Of a stretch of DNA of 64,000 nucleotides, positions 1-12,722 are shown one piece after another. The DNA is taken from NCBI GenBank assembly GCA_019059635.1, contig JAGVRJ010000005.1, forward strand, positions 186,001 through 250,000, read 5' to 3'. The notes under the pieces were generated by a model. The model saw only the letters and a program-made list of their open reading frames with translations, was not told the origin of the DNA and did not search any database. This DNA comes from Proales similis. Its lineage: Eukaryota; Rotifera; Eurotatoria; Ploima; Proalidae. Every line of letters starts with the position of its first letter. Position 1 is the stretch's first letter. The position numbers were made by a program, and so were the translations under genes.

Positions 1-428
1 CGCAAGAGGCAAATGACATAATCGACTGAAAAAAAGGCGCTTTGAACGCTGATTGTACCTGATTGCTGGGTTTGAGCGACAACCAGATTGGAGGCTGGCC
101 CTTCATGCCCGTCCTGGTTGAACGCAGACACTTGAATGCGGTACTCGGTGTTGGGCTTTAGATTGTCGATGCGAAAGCGTCTGGCTTGCAGATCGTTTAG
201 AACAAGAGGCGCGAACTGAACACTGTTTGAGAAATATTTGATTTTGAATCCGAGCCAGCGATTCGCGTCCGACTGGTAATGAGTGTCAACGGACCAGTCG
301 ACAAGCAGCGAATTGGACTCGCGGCTAATCACGCGCAGATCCTGGACTCGGATGCTCTTCACCTGAGAGCACAGTGCGCTCAACAGGACCAATAAAACGT
401 GAATCAGTGCTCTCAGCCGACGCTCCAT
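1..428 (-). CDS. Secreted/membrane fibronectin type III protein, 5' part only
   Basis: The reading frame starts at an ATG at 428 and stays open to the window edge, so the 3' part of the gene is missing. The first ~24 residues are a clear signal peptide (MERRLRALIHVLLVLLSALC). Next comes one fibronectin III domain at about residues 25-125, with the typical LLVDWSV, the LKPNTEYRIQVSAFNQDG core and a closing NLVVAQTQ strand. A possible donor (CAG|GTACAA) lies near 50, so the last bases may be intron. An in-frame TAA lies just upstream of the ATG, and no splice from the neighbouring LAR-like gene keeps this frame, so I treat it as a separate gene. It is probably a receptor or adhesion protein; the subfamily cannot be told. 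Confidence 0.7.
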   Translation of the reverse strand, partial: MERRLRALIHVLLVLLSALCSQVKSIRVQDLRVISRESNSLLVDWSVDTHYQSDANRWLGFKIKYFSNSVQFAPLVLNDLQARRFRIDNLKPNTEYRIQVSAFNQDGHEGPASNLVVAQTQQSGTISVQSAFFSVDYVICLL

Positions 429-3062
429 TGCATTCTGGTGTCCGCTTTAGACGACTCGACTGTGTGTCTCAGACTCTGTGTGTCGCCAAACGACAAATAA
501 AAAAAGAAATGTTTCGAATGAATTAATTATAGAAATGGCTTCGTTTGGGTGGGTGGGTGGATGGCGAGCGGTGTCGTTTGCGCCGACTACTGCGCTCATG
601 AATGAATAATTTTGGCCGCAGCGTACGACATGCGACCACACAATGCAGCCGATCGACCGGACTCTGTCCGCCGCTTTGTCCGATTCTACTCTGAGTGACA
701 GTAGCCAATAGAGAGGGCAAAGCCAATAAACATACTCGCCCTTTAATTTGTAGACTGGCCGATGCACACACACGGGCGCACGCGGCGGCCAGCATACGTA
801 GACTCCTTACTTCACAGGCTTCACAATGAATTTAACGAACGGGAGCCGAATTAAACTATCTGGCTCGATCTCTTTTGATTGCGCCTGAATTGGGGTCGAG
901 TGGGCACTTGGCCGGGCACAAGTGTTTTGCATTGTTGTGCACAAGCAACGCACCAGAGCGCCTGGCCGGGCTAATGACGAGCGCTCGCTCGGCCGTGAGC
1001 TGGCAGGCACCAGCAGAGCGGCGATCTTGTTGTTTTTGATCAGGTTGGCGCCTTCCACTCATAATTGAAATAAAACAGAGTTGTGAGCGGCAATAATTAG
1101 GCAAGTAACATTAATCATTGAGACGAGCAATGGCGTTGATTTAATCAGAAGCCCGGCGCATTCAAACGACGCGCCTCGTCAGCGCTTCTTCTTCATCAGC
1201 ACCATCAGCAGCATCGTCTTCTTCTCTTTCTTACTCCATAGTGGGCGTGTGTGTGTGTGTGCGCGCTCGGCTATCGATCAGTGAAACAAACGGTCGTTTG
1301 AATGCAAATTCAAATTGTGTACTTTATCAGCGCTTCGAAATCTCAACTTGTGGCCCGAATACTAAACTGCTGCGCTAGGTCGAAGCGTCGGTCTGTAAAT
1401 AGGCTGTGTAAACAGCGCGATATTGAAGCTGACCGAGAAAGTAGGCGTTCGATGAGAGAACAAAAAGAAAGCAAAATAGGAGAGAGAGAGAGAACGAAAA
1501 AAAGAAAAGGCCCATGGAAATTCAATTAATAAAATGACTTGAATTGCGTGAGAAATGGTTGCCGCGAGCGACGTGTGTTGTCGCCGCGCCGACCTACTGC
1601 AGTGACTGCTACTACGGCCAAGTGAAATACTCATCGATGCGTCACCTGAATGCGGCTGCCTTTCATTCACAGTGACAGTGATTGCGTAAGCGGCTGCTGG
1701 CCAGGCGGGCGGTCTGGCTAAATAGGTGTCCTACGTGACTCTACATGCTTTCATTTGGCTTCGTATATGTTTGAATGACAAGCCCACTGGCAGCAGGCAT
1801 TTAATTAAGCCGACGTTTGATAAGCTCATGAAATCCAATAATAATATTAATAATATGACGATGAAGGAGTTTTTGTATCTGGACCAAACTCTTGGCCGAG
1901 GCACGATCGAGTATCGCACGAGAGAGATGCGGCGAGACAAGGCGAGATGTTGAAAAAGAGAACTTGGGATGCAAAGAGACGAGAAATGAGGATGAGGAGA
2001 AGATTAGGATGAGAGTCAAGAGATGCAAATTGACTCGAGTTTCGAAGCTGATGAATTTCTAATGGACAGTGTCTCGATACGCAATTTGCGTCCCATCGGC
2101 CGCAATCGAATCTCGCCCTGCGTTATCTCGGACTGCTCGCATTTCCACTCTGCTTAATTGGCCGTGTCAATCAAAGCGGCAGCGGCGGCGCAACTTCAAC
2201 TACTTTATGCCCCAAGCCAATAGGGCATGACGGCGCAATATTTGCCCGACGTCCAACAGCATCCATTCGGGACAGCTGCTTTAGGAGAGGTTCCGCCTCG
2301 TCGATCTCTTTTCGGCCCGTGCTGCCACTAGACTCGCCACTGTCGACTCGTGCTGCAGTCACAGCCGCTGGTCCCTCTCTCTCTCTCTCTCTCTTACTCT
2401 CTCGCATCCATAAGCTAAACTGAATAATTCTCAGAAATGATTGATGCATGAGCTCGTTACCCATGCCTCTCGCATACCGGCTAGCAATCGATTTCCCTCA
2501 AGTCTCACTAATCACTTGAACAAAAAAGCAGCACTGGCGAAAAACTTCTCCTCGCATGCTCTGTTTAAGCGCCATTTACTCGACTCTGTTCGGCCAGGCG
2601 AATCATCATCTGGCCATAAACGATCGCGCCATCGCACTGAATTAGACGAGCAAATAAACAAACCGCGAAAGGAACCAAAAAAAAAAACGGAAAACAGCGG
2701 CAATTGCAGCAGCCCGAATGCTAGACTCGTATCAGTTCGAGCCGCGAGGTGTTGGGCTTTTTCGTTTCTCCATCGACTTGTTCTCAGCGTAGTAAACAAA
2801 CGTCGCGCGTATTCGGCCCGAGTGCACAGGAAGGTTGTTGCGCTAAGACAGAGAGCACAAGCAAAGGCTGCAAGAGCCAGAGGCTAGTTTGCGAGAAATG
2901 AGAGCGAGCAAAAGAGTGAGGGAGAGAGTGGGGGGGAGGGAGTGAGGGACGAGGAAAGGGAGAACTCAGCGATGGGGACTGTAGTTAATATCAAAGCGAG
3001 CGGATAGACAAGATTTAATCGAAGCATAAATAATTCAGCTGAATAAACAAAGCGCAACTTAC
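429..3062. other. Non-coding stretch between two FN3 genes
   Basis: I recognise no convincing gene here. It must contain the 5' flank of the FN3 gene ending at 428 and probably the missing 3' exon(s) of the LAR-like gene, whose last visible exon ends at a good donor at 3063. Reading through that donor gives a stop at 2884 after low-complexity sequence. The stretch holds a short GT run near 1251-1262 and a CT run near 2375-2394. Confidence 0.5.
2375..2394. repeat. (CT)n microsatellite
   Basis: About ten uninterrupted CT units in non-coding DNA. Confidence 0.9.
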
Positions 3063-6054
3063 TCATGCCCTCTTCCTCGGGCGTCGACGCTGGTGTCAGG
3101 TCCAGCGAGGACGACGGCGATGATGATGGTGCAGGCGGCGGCGGTGGTAGCTGCGGCGCTCCTAGAGGCGAAACAACATTTAGATATCGGATAAATGAGC
3201 ACGAAACTTGTATTTAATTATTTATGAGTAAACAAAAATGTCTCTTACGTTTGTCGGTGGCCAAGCGTAGCGTTTCGCTCAGTTCACTTTCAACTTGAGA
3301 AATGCGCACGGAGATCCTCAAGGCATAGGGCACGTCCATCAACAAGTCGGTCAAATTGAATCTGAGCGCTTGACTGCGGCTCATTGTAACGTCCGGCCAC
3401 GAGCTCGGTGTCTTGTCCACAAGTTCACGCGCACTCACGCTTTTAAACGAGCCAAACGATGAGATGGGCTCGAACGGCTGCTGTAAGTAGAGTTCAAAGT
3501 TGAGCTCGTCGACCACACTCGACTCCGGCCTGATTGCGGAGAACAGATTCTCGCGCTTTATTTCGCTCAGACTCTTTTCCATCTTGGCCATGTCCACGAT
3601 CCATTCGAGCAGGGCCCAGCTGCTGCCTGTCAACACCGATCGAAATCCGTGCGGTTTTTCGATTTCTTTTTCCGTTAGAAATCAGCTCTCTGGCCGACAA
3701 GCCAAGTCGAGTATTCTGGCCGACTTACCAATCGGACTGAGACGCAGCATGCTCGAGTAGGCGCCTTCGCCCATTTGACGATTGACCGCCGCCAAACGAA
3801 TAAAATAGCGTTCATCGGTCGACTGGATCTGCAGTGAAAATGGCAGTTCAGAGAAGCTCAGGCTTTTCATTTGCCATCGCTGGATCGGATCAGTCACTTG
3901 AGTGGTGAAATAGACGTTGATTTTCTTTGATTGCCGACCAGATGAAAAATTTTAATCAAGAAATCGAGTTTGGAGCAAAATTGTGAAACCTCAAGTTGGC
4001 CGTTTGGCTCTGTGGGAGGGTTGCAGTTGACCAAGTAGTTGCGGGCTCCTTTTAGAGTGTAGCGAATATTACGAACCGGACCAGGCTCTGTGCGAAGTGT
4101 GAGACCAGAACGATAAATTGTGGCGGTTTGATTTCAAATTACTTGAGGCTGCAGTGCGCACTCTGACCACATCGGACTCTTCGCTCTGGCCGTACGAGTT
4201 GAGCGCAGTCACTTTGAATTCGTAGAGTGTGAAGGGCGTGAGCGAGCCGGATACTCGAATTCGCGTGCTGGACGTGTTGAGGACAAGGAACTCGCTGGTT
4301 CGGTCGCTTTCGAATTGAGCTCGTCTGTACATGAGCTGGAACAGCTGCACTTGGCCCAAGCCGCCAGGCTTCCATTCGAGCTCAACCGCGTCGTAGTAGA
4401 TGTTGGTGACGTTAAAGTCGATGGGCGTCTCTGGCCTGCCTGTAAACGCACACGCGCATGAATGAGTTGAATTTGGGTGAAAAATAATGCGCCAAAATTG
4501 CCAAAGCAGACAAAACCGAGCCAAGTGAACAGCAGGCCAGTGCTAGTGCTGGCTGGCTGCGGTTATGTCGCTCTTGACAAGATTGGAAACAATAGAAACG
4601 CCAAATTGCCTTGCACAATCACGGTGAGATTAAATAGGACCATGCCGAAAGCGTTGTGCGCCTGGCACGTGTGGTTGCTCGTGCGGGTTATGTTAGTCAG
4701 CCGGAGAAAGTCTACGTTTGGCTCAAACTGGTGTTGCGTGTCATGCTCGGCGGCGGCGGCATTCGGCATCTCCAACCACTCGATTGCCTTGTCGGTGTCT
4801 GTTCATCCATCAGACGTGAATCATGCAAACAGTCGGAACACCAGTCGAAAGAGGAAAGGAAGAAGGAGAAAATGAAAAAAAAGAATGATTAGTTTAGATT
4901 GCGAGGTGCGAGGAACTTGTCTAATTCTGATTCAAACAAGCAGTTTGAATTAAAATCAGACAAGAGGGGAAGAGTGGAGGGGGGGGGCAAAGAAACGACA
5001 TTCACAGACCTGTTCGCCATTTGACTGTGGGCAAAGGCTCACCATTGGCAAGACAAGTGATGTTCAACGAAGCGCCATGCTCTACTTCGATTACGGATCT
5101 CTTGGGCGCCACAATCGTCGGCGGCATGAATCGGTCTAGTGTTGGCAGTTAGTTTGAGCAAACATGCAAAATGGCCATTCAAACGAGAGCAGAGAGAAGC
5201 CAACTCACTTCGCACGAGGACGGACGTCTCGGCCAAAGTGCTGCCGATCGGATTGATGCCCACACATTGGAATTCAATTTGACGAGTCCTGCGCAACGGC
5301 TCAGACGCGAGCATCAGACCTCGAACGAACAAAAAGTGCTGGTAGGAGCCTAGACGATCGCATTCATAAAACCAGTCGATAGACGAAGATAGGAGAAGCC
5401 ACTTGCCTGGCGCGATTTGTGTCGAGTTGCTAAAGTAGTGGTCGGTGTTCAAGTCAACCGGCACGTTGGATTGATACCAGCGAACATAAGCGGCGTTCGA
5501 TGTGTTGCATTCAATGCTGAACTGCACATTTGGCTCGACTGCTTTCGGATAGGAGATGCTCACGAGCGGTAATTGCCGAGCCAGATGCGGATCTGATGAC
5601 AGTCATTCGAATCGAAGATTAGAAACGAGGCTGATTGCGTGATTGCCATACTAAAATGCAAACCTCGAATGAAATTGAGCTGAGCCGATCGCTCATCGCG
5701 GCCGTAAATGTTCTCGGCCACGCAGCTGATGTCGAGCTGTTCGTGGTTGGCTCTCACGTCCGTAATGCGTAGGTAGCTTAGATTGGCGCCGCTGATTATT
5801 TTGAACTTTTGACTGTTGCCGCTGATCTTGCGCTCGTTCTTGCGCCAGTGGATCTGAGCATGCGGGTAGCTGAGGACGTAGCACTCGAATATGGCATCGC
5901 CCTCGGCGCTGATGTTCGCTCGATGCGGCCTGACCTCGATGATGCGCGGACGCGCTTTCTCTACGCCGCCAGGACCGTTGCTGCATTCCACTTGCCTGAA
6001 CGTGAGGGCAACGAATGCGCCGACAACCACGATCCATACAATCATCGAATGCAT
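3063..6054 (-). CDS. LAR-like (type IIa RPTP-like) Ig + fibronectin III ectodomain, 3' end not found
   Basis: Exons I can join in phase: 6054-5664, 5592-5407, 5349-5209, 5135-5010, 4798-4610, 4439-4143, 4087-3990, 3924-3729, 3626-3249 and 3161-3063. The protein has a signal peptide (MHSMIVWIVVVGAFVALTF) and then three Ig domains. The first contains IHWRKNERK and DISCVAENIYG; the third contains SLNITCLANGEPLPTVKW and TCQAHNAFG. FN3 domains follow (ETPIDFNVTNIYYDAVELEW, then PPTEPNGQLE...YFIRLAAVN), then a diverged FN3-like part and a Pro/Ser-rich exon. The order Ig-Ig-Ig-FN3-FN3 and the wording of Ig1, Ig3 and FN3-1 resemble LAR/PTPRF-type receptors of axon guidance and synapse formation. No membrane segment or phosphatase domain is visible, so membership is by ectodomain only. 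The last donor (ATGA|GTAAGT) has no identified partner. Two introns appear to use GC donors (at 5406 and 4609). Confidence 0.72.
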
Positions 6055-6744
6055 TTGGACTCGTGACTGTCTTCTATTCTTGATTTAGCATGAACTCAAT
6101 CCGGACGCCCTTCTCCTCTATCTTTCTCTGTGTTAGCCACATGTGCGCGCGCCGCTCTGAACGTAAAGCGTCCACGTCTAAAATTACAAATGCGTCAATG
6201 AGGTAGGCGGTCGAGAAGAAAGGACGCGCGATCACGGCCAAGTAAGAAGCGAATAAAAGGCGCGCGCGCGCGTGGCCAGCAGGGCGCTTATCATCGTGTT
6301 CTGTTGTATGCGCGATTGATTGCAATCGATGCGAGAAAAAGGCCCGAATCGCTAATGACCGTCGGCGCTTCGCTATTCTTGCATTCGAATTTTACTCTTT
6401 GTGTTGAATTTAAAGCAGCTTGTGCAATTGTCGACAATTGCAAATTAATTTCTAACAATTCCGCCGCAAACAATTCATCCGGCTCGAGTAATTTCAGAGC
6501 AAGCGAGTAGATCGAGCCTGGCCGGCCGCCATCCGCCCGTCAGTCATCGTCGCACAAGCGCGCTCGTCCGTCCATCAGCACACGCTCGGAAGTTGCTTGT
6601 CGATGCTTGAGCGGGCGAATTAAAATAAATTCGTCGCCGCATTCGGGCGCTCAAAAGGATTGGAAAGCGATCGCGCTCGATTTGTGAGCATTGCGTAACA
6701 ACGCTCGTTTCAAGACGTTAAACAACACTGGCGGAAATGGGCGA

Positions 6745-6751
6745 ATATAAA
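6745..6751 (+). promoter_or_regulatory. Possible TATA box
   Basis: A TATAAAA match sits in GC-rich flanks. A plus-strand transcript starting ~30 bp on could be a distant untranslated first exon of the gene at 13335, but nothing else supports this. Confidence 0.2.
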
Positions 6752-7047
6752 ACCGGATCGGCCCGATTGGCCTAGACCACGGTCGCTAGCTTCTGTGTTG
6801 TGCACTTATACGCGCCCTTCTGGCAGGCTGCGATTTCAAAATAAAATTCAATTCCGCTTGGCATGAGACCAAATCAGGCTACACGATTTGTTCTCACCAT
6901 TTCTACTCGCACACATAGCACGCACCGGCTGTTTTGTTTTTGTTGCTTTCGCCTTTCTCTCTTGCTCGTGCGGTTCTCTTTTCCGCCTTTGTTTTCATAC
7001 TCTTGTGCCTTCGCTCAAACGAATGCAGTCAACGTAGAGACGAAAAT

Positions 7048-7069
7048 AGAGAGAGAGAGAGAGAGAGAG
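7048..7069. repeat. (GA)n microsatellite
   Basis: About eleven GA units in the gene-poor region. Confidence 0.9.
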
Positions 7070-9264
7070 TGATGAAGAGAGATGAATGAAAAAACTGCAA
7101 ATGTGCTGCTGGATGTGGCTAGTATCGATCTTATCGTCTCGCCGGTTTATCTATTCGAGTCGAACAATGCTCAATTGAGTGGCGAGATTGGCCCGAGCAG
7201 CGGCCACGGCAGCAGTGGCTTTGAGGGTTTAGCTTACACTGGTCAATAGACGAGTATGATCGCTTCAAGCTGAGTGGAAGCGCCAACATGCACTTAATAG
7301 AGATAATGGCGCAGATGATAGGGCGTTTATACACTCGCGAACAAGCAGCGAGAACAAGCAGGCGAACAATAAGAGAGAGAGCTGCTGACTTGGATTACAT
7401 TTAGAGAACAGACTCGGTCTAGTGTCCGTTCTGGTCTAATCTGCTGCAGCGCTCATTAATTCGATGGCAAGTTGTTCTTCTCATAGGCGCGCTCGCTCGC
7501 GTTAAATTAATTAATAAGCTGCATAGGCGCTTAATTCAAACGCAGAAATCAAGCGGCACGTCTGCGTCGCCGGCCGTTCTAATGCAAATGAGCGCGGCTT
7601 GAAATGTAAACGACGAGCGCGCCTCTAAAAAGACGGCCTACTACTGGTGCCTAGTCGAATGTGTAAGCGAGACTTATCGGCTTAATTGAAACGGAGGCAA
7701 AAGTGGCCGAGAGGAAACGAAGCAAAGCGACAATAAATAAAAGCACAAACAGGCAGGCATCCATCATCATCATCATTCGCTTTCAAATGCGTCGCTCCAT
7801 CCTCCTCCTCCTCCTCATGCTCGTTTGCTCGGCTCTTGGTCGACGGGCCTTAATTTCTACTTTTCCTCCTCTGCCTTCTTCTCAGCCTCTCGTGGTCTCA
7901 AGTTCGATTCTTGCTTGTCGCCGCATCAATCCGCCTAAGTGAGCGAGCGCTGCCATCGACGTGGTTGACGACGCGCTCGCAAAAACAGGCCGCGTCCGCT
8001 TCCTTCTTATCAAAACATGTTTGTACGTCCGGCGCTCGCGACTACAAAAATGCTGGCCGCTTGTTTAAGATCAATAAAAAATGATTTATTTGTCTTATTG
8101 AACGTCTAGCAGACTCAAATCAATTAGAGTCTTACATATGACATTTACCGCTGTCAACGAGCAAGCCAGCATCCTTATCGCACCAGCAGCGCCGGCGATC
8201 GCACACCCTGTGTCGAGCACTTTAGTACTTGGAGAGGGAGATTAATGGCGCTGACCAACACAATGACGGGCGTAGAAATATCGGAGCGATCGACAATGCT
8301 GCTGCTGATCATGATCGAGCGCAGTCGGAATGCACAGATAGAGAGTGGCAACGATAACAAATGAGTTTTGACTTTGCTTGTTTACTAGTACTGCTGCTGG
8401 CTGCGATTGCCGACTAACTTAAACGTCTGCTGGAAGAGGCATCTGCTGGAGCGCCTGGCAGCAACACGCAGGCCAAGCAATGAAAGCGTGAAATAGCTTG
8501 CCTGCCTGGCCTATTAGATAGATCGCTTGGCTATTTGCCGAGGTGAGCACAAATTGCCCCCATTGACTTGTATCGCGCGTTGTTCATGGTCATTTGAGCA
8601 GTACCTCGGGCCTCAGAGCGGCACGCTCATCGGTCCGTTTCTAACTCGCCTGTGCGCATGGCCAATTGAAACTGGAGGCTCTAATGAAATAGACGTTCAT
8701 GCTCGAGTTGAGGCGAGTCGACACGAAAGCGAGCGCGAAAGAACAGAGAACAAGGCGAGAAGAAGCAGCTCAAGTCAAAAGAGTCGAGGGCAGCGAGAGA
8801 GAGAGAGTTAATGTGCAGCGGCGAAAATTAAGTTGTTCGAGAGGTGAAGGCAGATAGGCAATTTGTGCCTTAATTGAAAGCACACATTAGTCAGACGCGC
8901 GAGTGTGTGTGTGTGTTTGAAATGGCTCGATTTGCATTCGCAGGGAAAATAACGCAGCTGACCAGCATTTGCCTGGTAGATCGCTTGATCGGCTCAAAGT
9001 CAATCGACACCTTCCTTAATGAGATGAGCAAAGTGCTCCAAGTCTGCTTCGGATCTCGTTTTCACTCTTCTCAAACAGTTCGACGCCGCCAGAAACTCGC
9101 TCTCTCCTTCTCTTCCGCTCGGTCTCTTTCGGCAACCTCGATTTATCTGTTCGGCTCGATTTTCAATTAAGGTGCTGGCATCTGGCGCCTACTCTTAGTC
9201 TTATTTTCGGCCCTTGTTTTTCATTATTTCGACCAGTTCTGGAAAAGACAATTCAAAATAACGC

Positions 9265-9265
9265 A

Positions 9266-9298
<33 letters not shown>
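9265..9298. repeat. (CA)n microsatellite
   Basis: About seventeen CA units, the longest CA run in the window. Confidence 0.9.
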
Positions 9299-9300
<2 letters not shown>

Positions 9301-9640
9301 AGAGGCGCAGGCGTAGAAAAGAGAAGAAGAGCCGATTGTGCTGACAACTCAACAAGTCAAAGCGTTTCCGTCGCTCTTTCTCTTCCTCCTCTCACACGCG
9401 CTCGTGTCCGCGCACAATGGCCTGCATTATTTAATCCAGCGTTTCTCGTTTCATCAAGTTGTTTGTGAAGTGAATGAGAGCACAAATTGCAATAACTTGT
9501 TAAACAATGTCCGTAGGGCGAATGATGAGCCTATGCTAATTGAAATCGCTTATCGCGACGCGGCGGCCATTAGCCGGCTCTTTACTCTATTGCCGCTCGA
9601 TAACGACAATAATCGTAAAGCAAGCGGCTGGCAACCAGCA

Positions 9641-9664
9641 GACTGACTGACTGACTGACTGACT
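9641..9664. repeat. (GACT)n tetranucleotide repeat
   Basis: Six tandem GACT units. Confidence 0.9.
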
Positions 9665-11141
9665 AGCTCACTGGCTGACATGGAGGCGCTCGAGTGGCCA
9701 AGTCTCTTCGGCCTCCAGCAAACTCTAGCAAGCATGCAGACAGAAGAGTGAACAACAGCAAAACAACAACAACAACCAGTCGGAAGCAAAGACGTAGAGC
9801 AGGAAGGAGTTGGCGCGTGATGCTTTAGCCGACCTACCTTCCTCGAGCGCCTGCAAAATGACACAAATCAATTAATGGCAATAATCTTGTCCGGGCTCAC
9901 GCTCCTAGGCCGAATTTGACACTTTGCGCTCGTTGCTTGCCCAATCGTGGGCCAAACAGAGTGCCAGGCAATATCGGCCTAAGCGAGAAATCCTATGCCA
10001 ATCGCAATTAATTAGTGCTCGCTGACATATTTCTCAAAACGATCATCGCCCTAGTCATTCCCTCTCGCTCGTTGTCCATTTCGGTGCTCGGCGGTGAATT
10101 TTGATAAGAAGTTGGACCAGGCGATCGGCTCGGCAGTTTAAGGCCACGTGATCGGATTGTGCTTGTGAGAGTGGTAGCGGCGGTTTGGGAATGCGCGCGA
10201 TTCAACAAATCTTTCCTCTGACCCGTTGTTCGAGCTCGAGATTCTGCGGCAACATGAGATTCGCAATTAACAATCGACTGCTAGAATAACAAACTAGTGT
10301 CCTAGGAATTTGCATTTGCAATTGTAAGTATTGTGGCCAGCCTCTCGCGGGTGCAGCAGCCAGTCGAGAATCGAGTTTGCTTTTCTCGCCGCCTTTTCAA
10401 TGCAAAGCGATTAGCAAGAGCAAGCAGCAGTGACTGCAACGAATGATGCAGCTGTAATCGGCCAATAAATTCAACGGCCAATAAACGCGCGCTGCTGCTA
10501 AAGAGGCCAGTGGCAGCGGCGGCGGCTGGGGACCGTGTTCTGATTAATGGCTAACTATTGCGTGCTCACAGCTTGAGGCACGCGAAACTTATCTAATCTT
10601 GATCGCAATCGTTTGCATGGCTTATTTGCAGACGCTAAGAGCAGTCAAACGCATTGATATCGACCTGCTTCTGCTCTCAATAGGCGATGGCCGACACTCG
10701 CTCAATAGTTTGGCGCGTTGCGTGAGTGCGCGTCTAGTAGTTGGCAGCTTGAATGCAAAGTGCCATTCTCTATTTAAAGCACCACAATGGACAAATTAAA
10801 CTAAAAGTGAGACAGAAGAGCTCAATTCGCATGCCAAGCCACGTATCGTCTGACGCAATAAAAACGACTTTCTTTTTTTTTCTCCCCTTCTTTTCTTCCT
10901 CTTGTTTCCTCTCCATGCCTCTTTTGCATTCTCTCTTACACACACTCTCTCTCGGTCTCTGCCGTTTTCCTAATTTTTCTTTTGTTTGTCGAGTGTCACT
11001 GTTCCTGCCGCTAGCCGAGCACCTGAGCAAACAAAAGTCGAAATGGAGAGAAAATTTTTGACTTGAAGAGTCCTTGTCGAAGCTGAAGTAGACGACGCTG
11101 ACGTTGACGATGCTTACAATCATGATGATACTTGGACTTGT

Positions 11142-11164
11142 CCCTCTCTCTCTCTCTCTCTTTC
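11142..11164. repeat. (CT)n microsatellite
   Basis: About ten CT units ending in TTTCTC. Confidence 0.85.
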
Positions 11165-12671
11165 TCAGCAAACATAAGCCCAAGTTGGCAACTAATCGCA
11201 AGAAAGTCAAACGCAGCAGTCGACACATTCCGTCATTTCTATTCAACGGGACCGGATGGGACGAGTGGAGGCGAGGAAGGCTTGACCAGAGAATGAGGGG
11301 CTCGAAATGAAAGGTTAGCGGCAATCAAGAAATCTCGAAAGACAGACAAAGGGAGCTAATTTGCGATAAAGCGGCGCCAATCGAGAACTGCTGACCAATC
11401 GAGCGAGTCCAAAAGACCAAAATGTTGAACGACGATTTTGTCCATTTATTTAAGTTTGGTTCGAACGAGGCGTCAAGTGATGGTGGTCAGAGGCGCATCA
11501 TGAATGCTCAATCAGCGCCTCGCAATAGACCAGACCAAAGTGAGCTGAGAGTTACGCAATTAGGCAGGGCTTTGGACAACGACGTTCGAAAATTAATTAT
11601 ACCGACTATTGTGGGCCGGGAAGGGGACGATTAATTGACGCAGAGAGAAACAAGCGAATTGATTGCCTCGCAGCCCCTCGTCGTGGCCGGCGCTTAAAAT
11701 TGCTCAATTTTGCCTGCAAAAACAATTTCAAATTTAAATCAAAGCAATTTGGCAAAAAACAACAAACGCGAGAGCGATGAATTGACGCTTGACTTGAGTC
11801 GCTTGTTTACACGCTCTTCTCAATTCTTCTTAGCCATTATCTACGAGTTTCTGCAGCACAACCGATCTCATCATCCTCTTGGCCAATTGTCGATTGCGCA
11901 AATATTTCCAATTTGCGTCCCCTTCTCTCTCTCTTGGTTGCTTTTCTATTCGACCGCTCACTCTCCTCTTTTCTAATATATTGAGCAGCTGGGCAAATAG
12001 ACGAGGCCCAACAAAGGCGAGACAAAGAGAGCGAGCGATGAAACATGGCCAAAATGAAGGAATATAGGGAGAGGAATTCAAATTTAGCTTTAATTTCTAG
12101 TTGCTCTCTTCTTCTTTTTATATCATGCGTGACCAGGCCGATTTGGCGTCTAGTTTGCTTTAAAAAGGCAACACAAACCAGCCGGCAAGCAGACATCGTC
12201 ATCCTTCGCCTGAAATAGAATGAGCAAGTCTAAAGCGCTGGTTGCAAACTATCTGCTCTGAGTTCTAGCGAGTGAGACTCAACGACCGGCCGACAAGACA
12301 GAGAGAAAGGAGAGTGAAGAAGAAAAGAAAAACAACAGCAGTCAGCTGATCAGGCAGCTTTAGTCGATGAGAGAGATATTTGTAGTCGTTTGGTGCGTGG
12401 TCGAATATGGCGGCCGCATCAGCTGTCGCCAGGTCGCAATTGATCATCGCTTCAATTTAACTCGAAGCTTGGAGTGGTGCCCGAGACTATGCCAAACAAG
12501 AGTACACTCTGGTCTCTGTTCGCATCGGGTGTGTTCATCAAGCGTATCAATCGCATTGTTATTGTTTGCCACCAGAGCCCATCGTCGTTGTTCTTTACCT
12601 TGTTTATCTTGTCCGTCTCGAGCCTTGTTATTATTGGCCCCCTTTTTTTTTAATATGAGACCCTCTCGCCC

Positions 12672-12691
12672 AGACACACACACACACAGAC

Positions 12692-12722
<31 letters not shown>
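12672..12722. repeat. Compound (CA)n-(GA)n microsatellite
   Basis: A CA run passes through an ACAGAT linker into about fifteen GA units. Confidence 0.9.

Noticed and set aside
2884-3066. Readthrough of the last LAR-like exon giving a hydrophobic, possibly membrane-spanning tail
   Set aside because: The exon ends at a strong GTAAGT donor, and the tail sequence is pyrimidine-repeat derived (Leu/Ser/Pro runs).
9830-9855. A 13 nt minus-strand micro-exon candidate between a CAG acceptor and a GTAGGT donor
   Set aside because: No flanking exons in phase were found; short splice-like matches are expected by chance in 7 kb.
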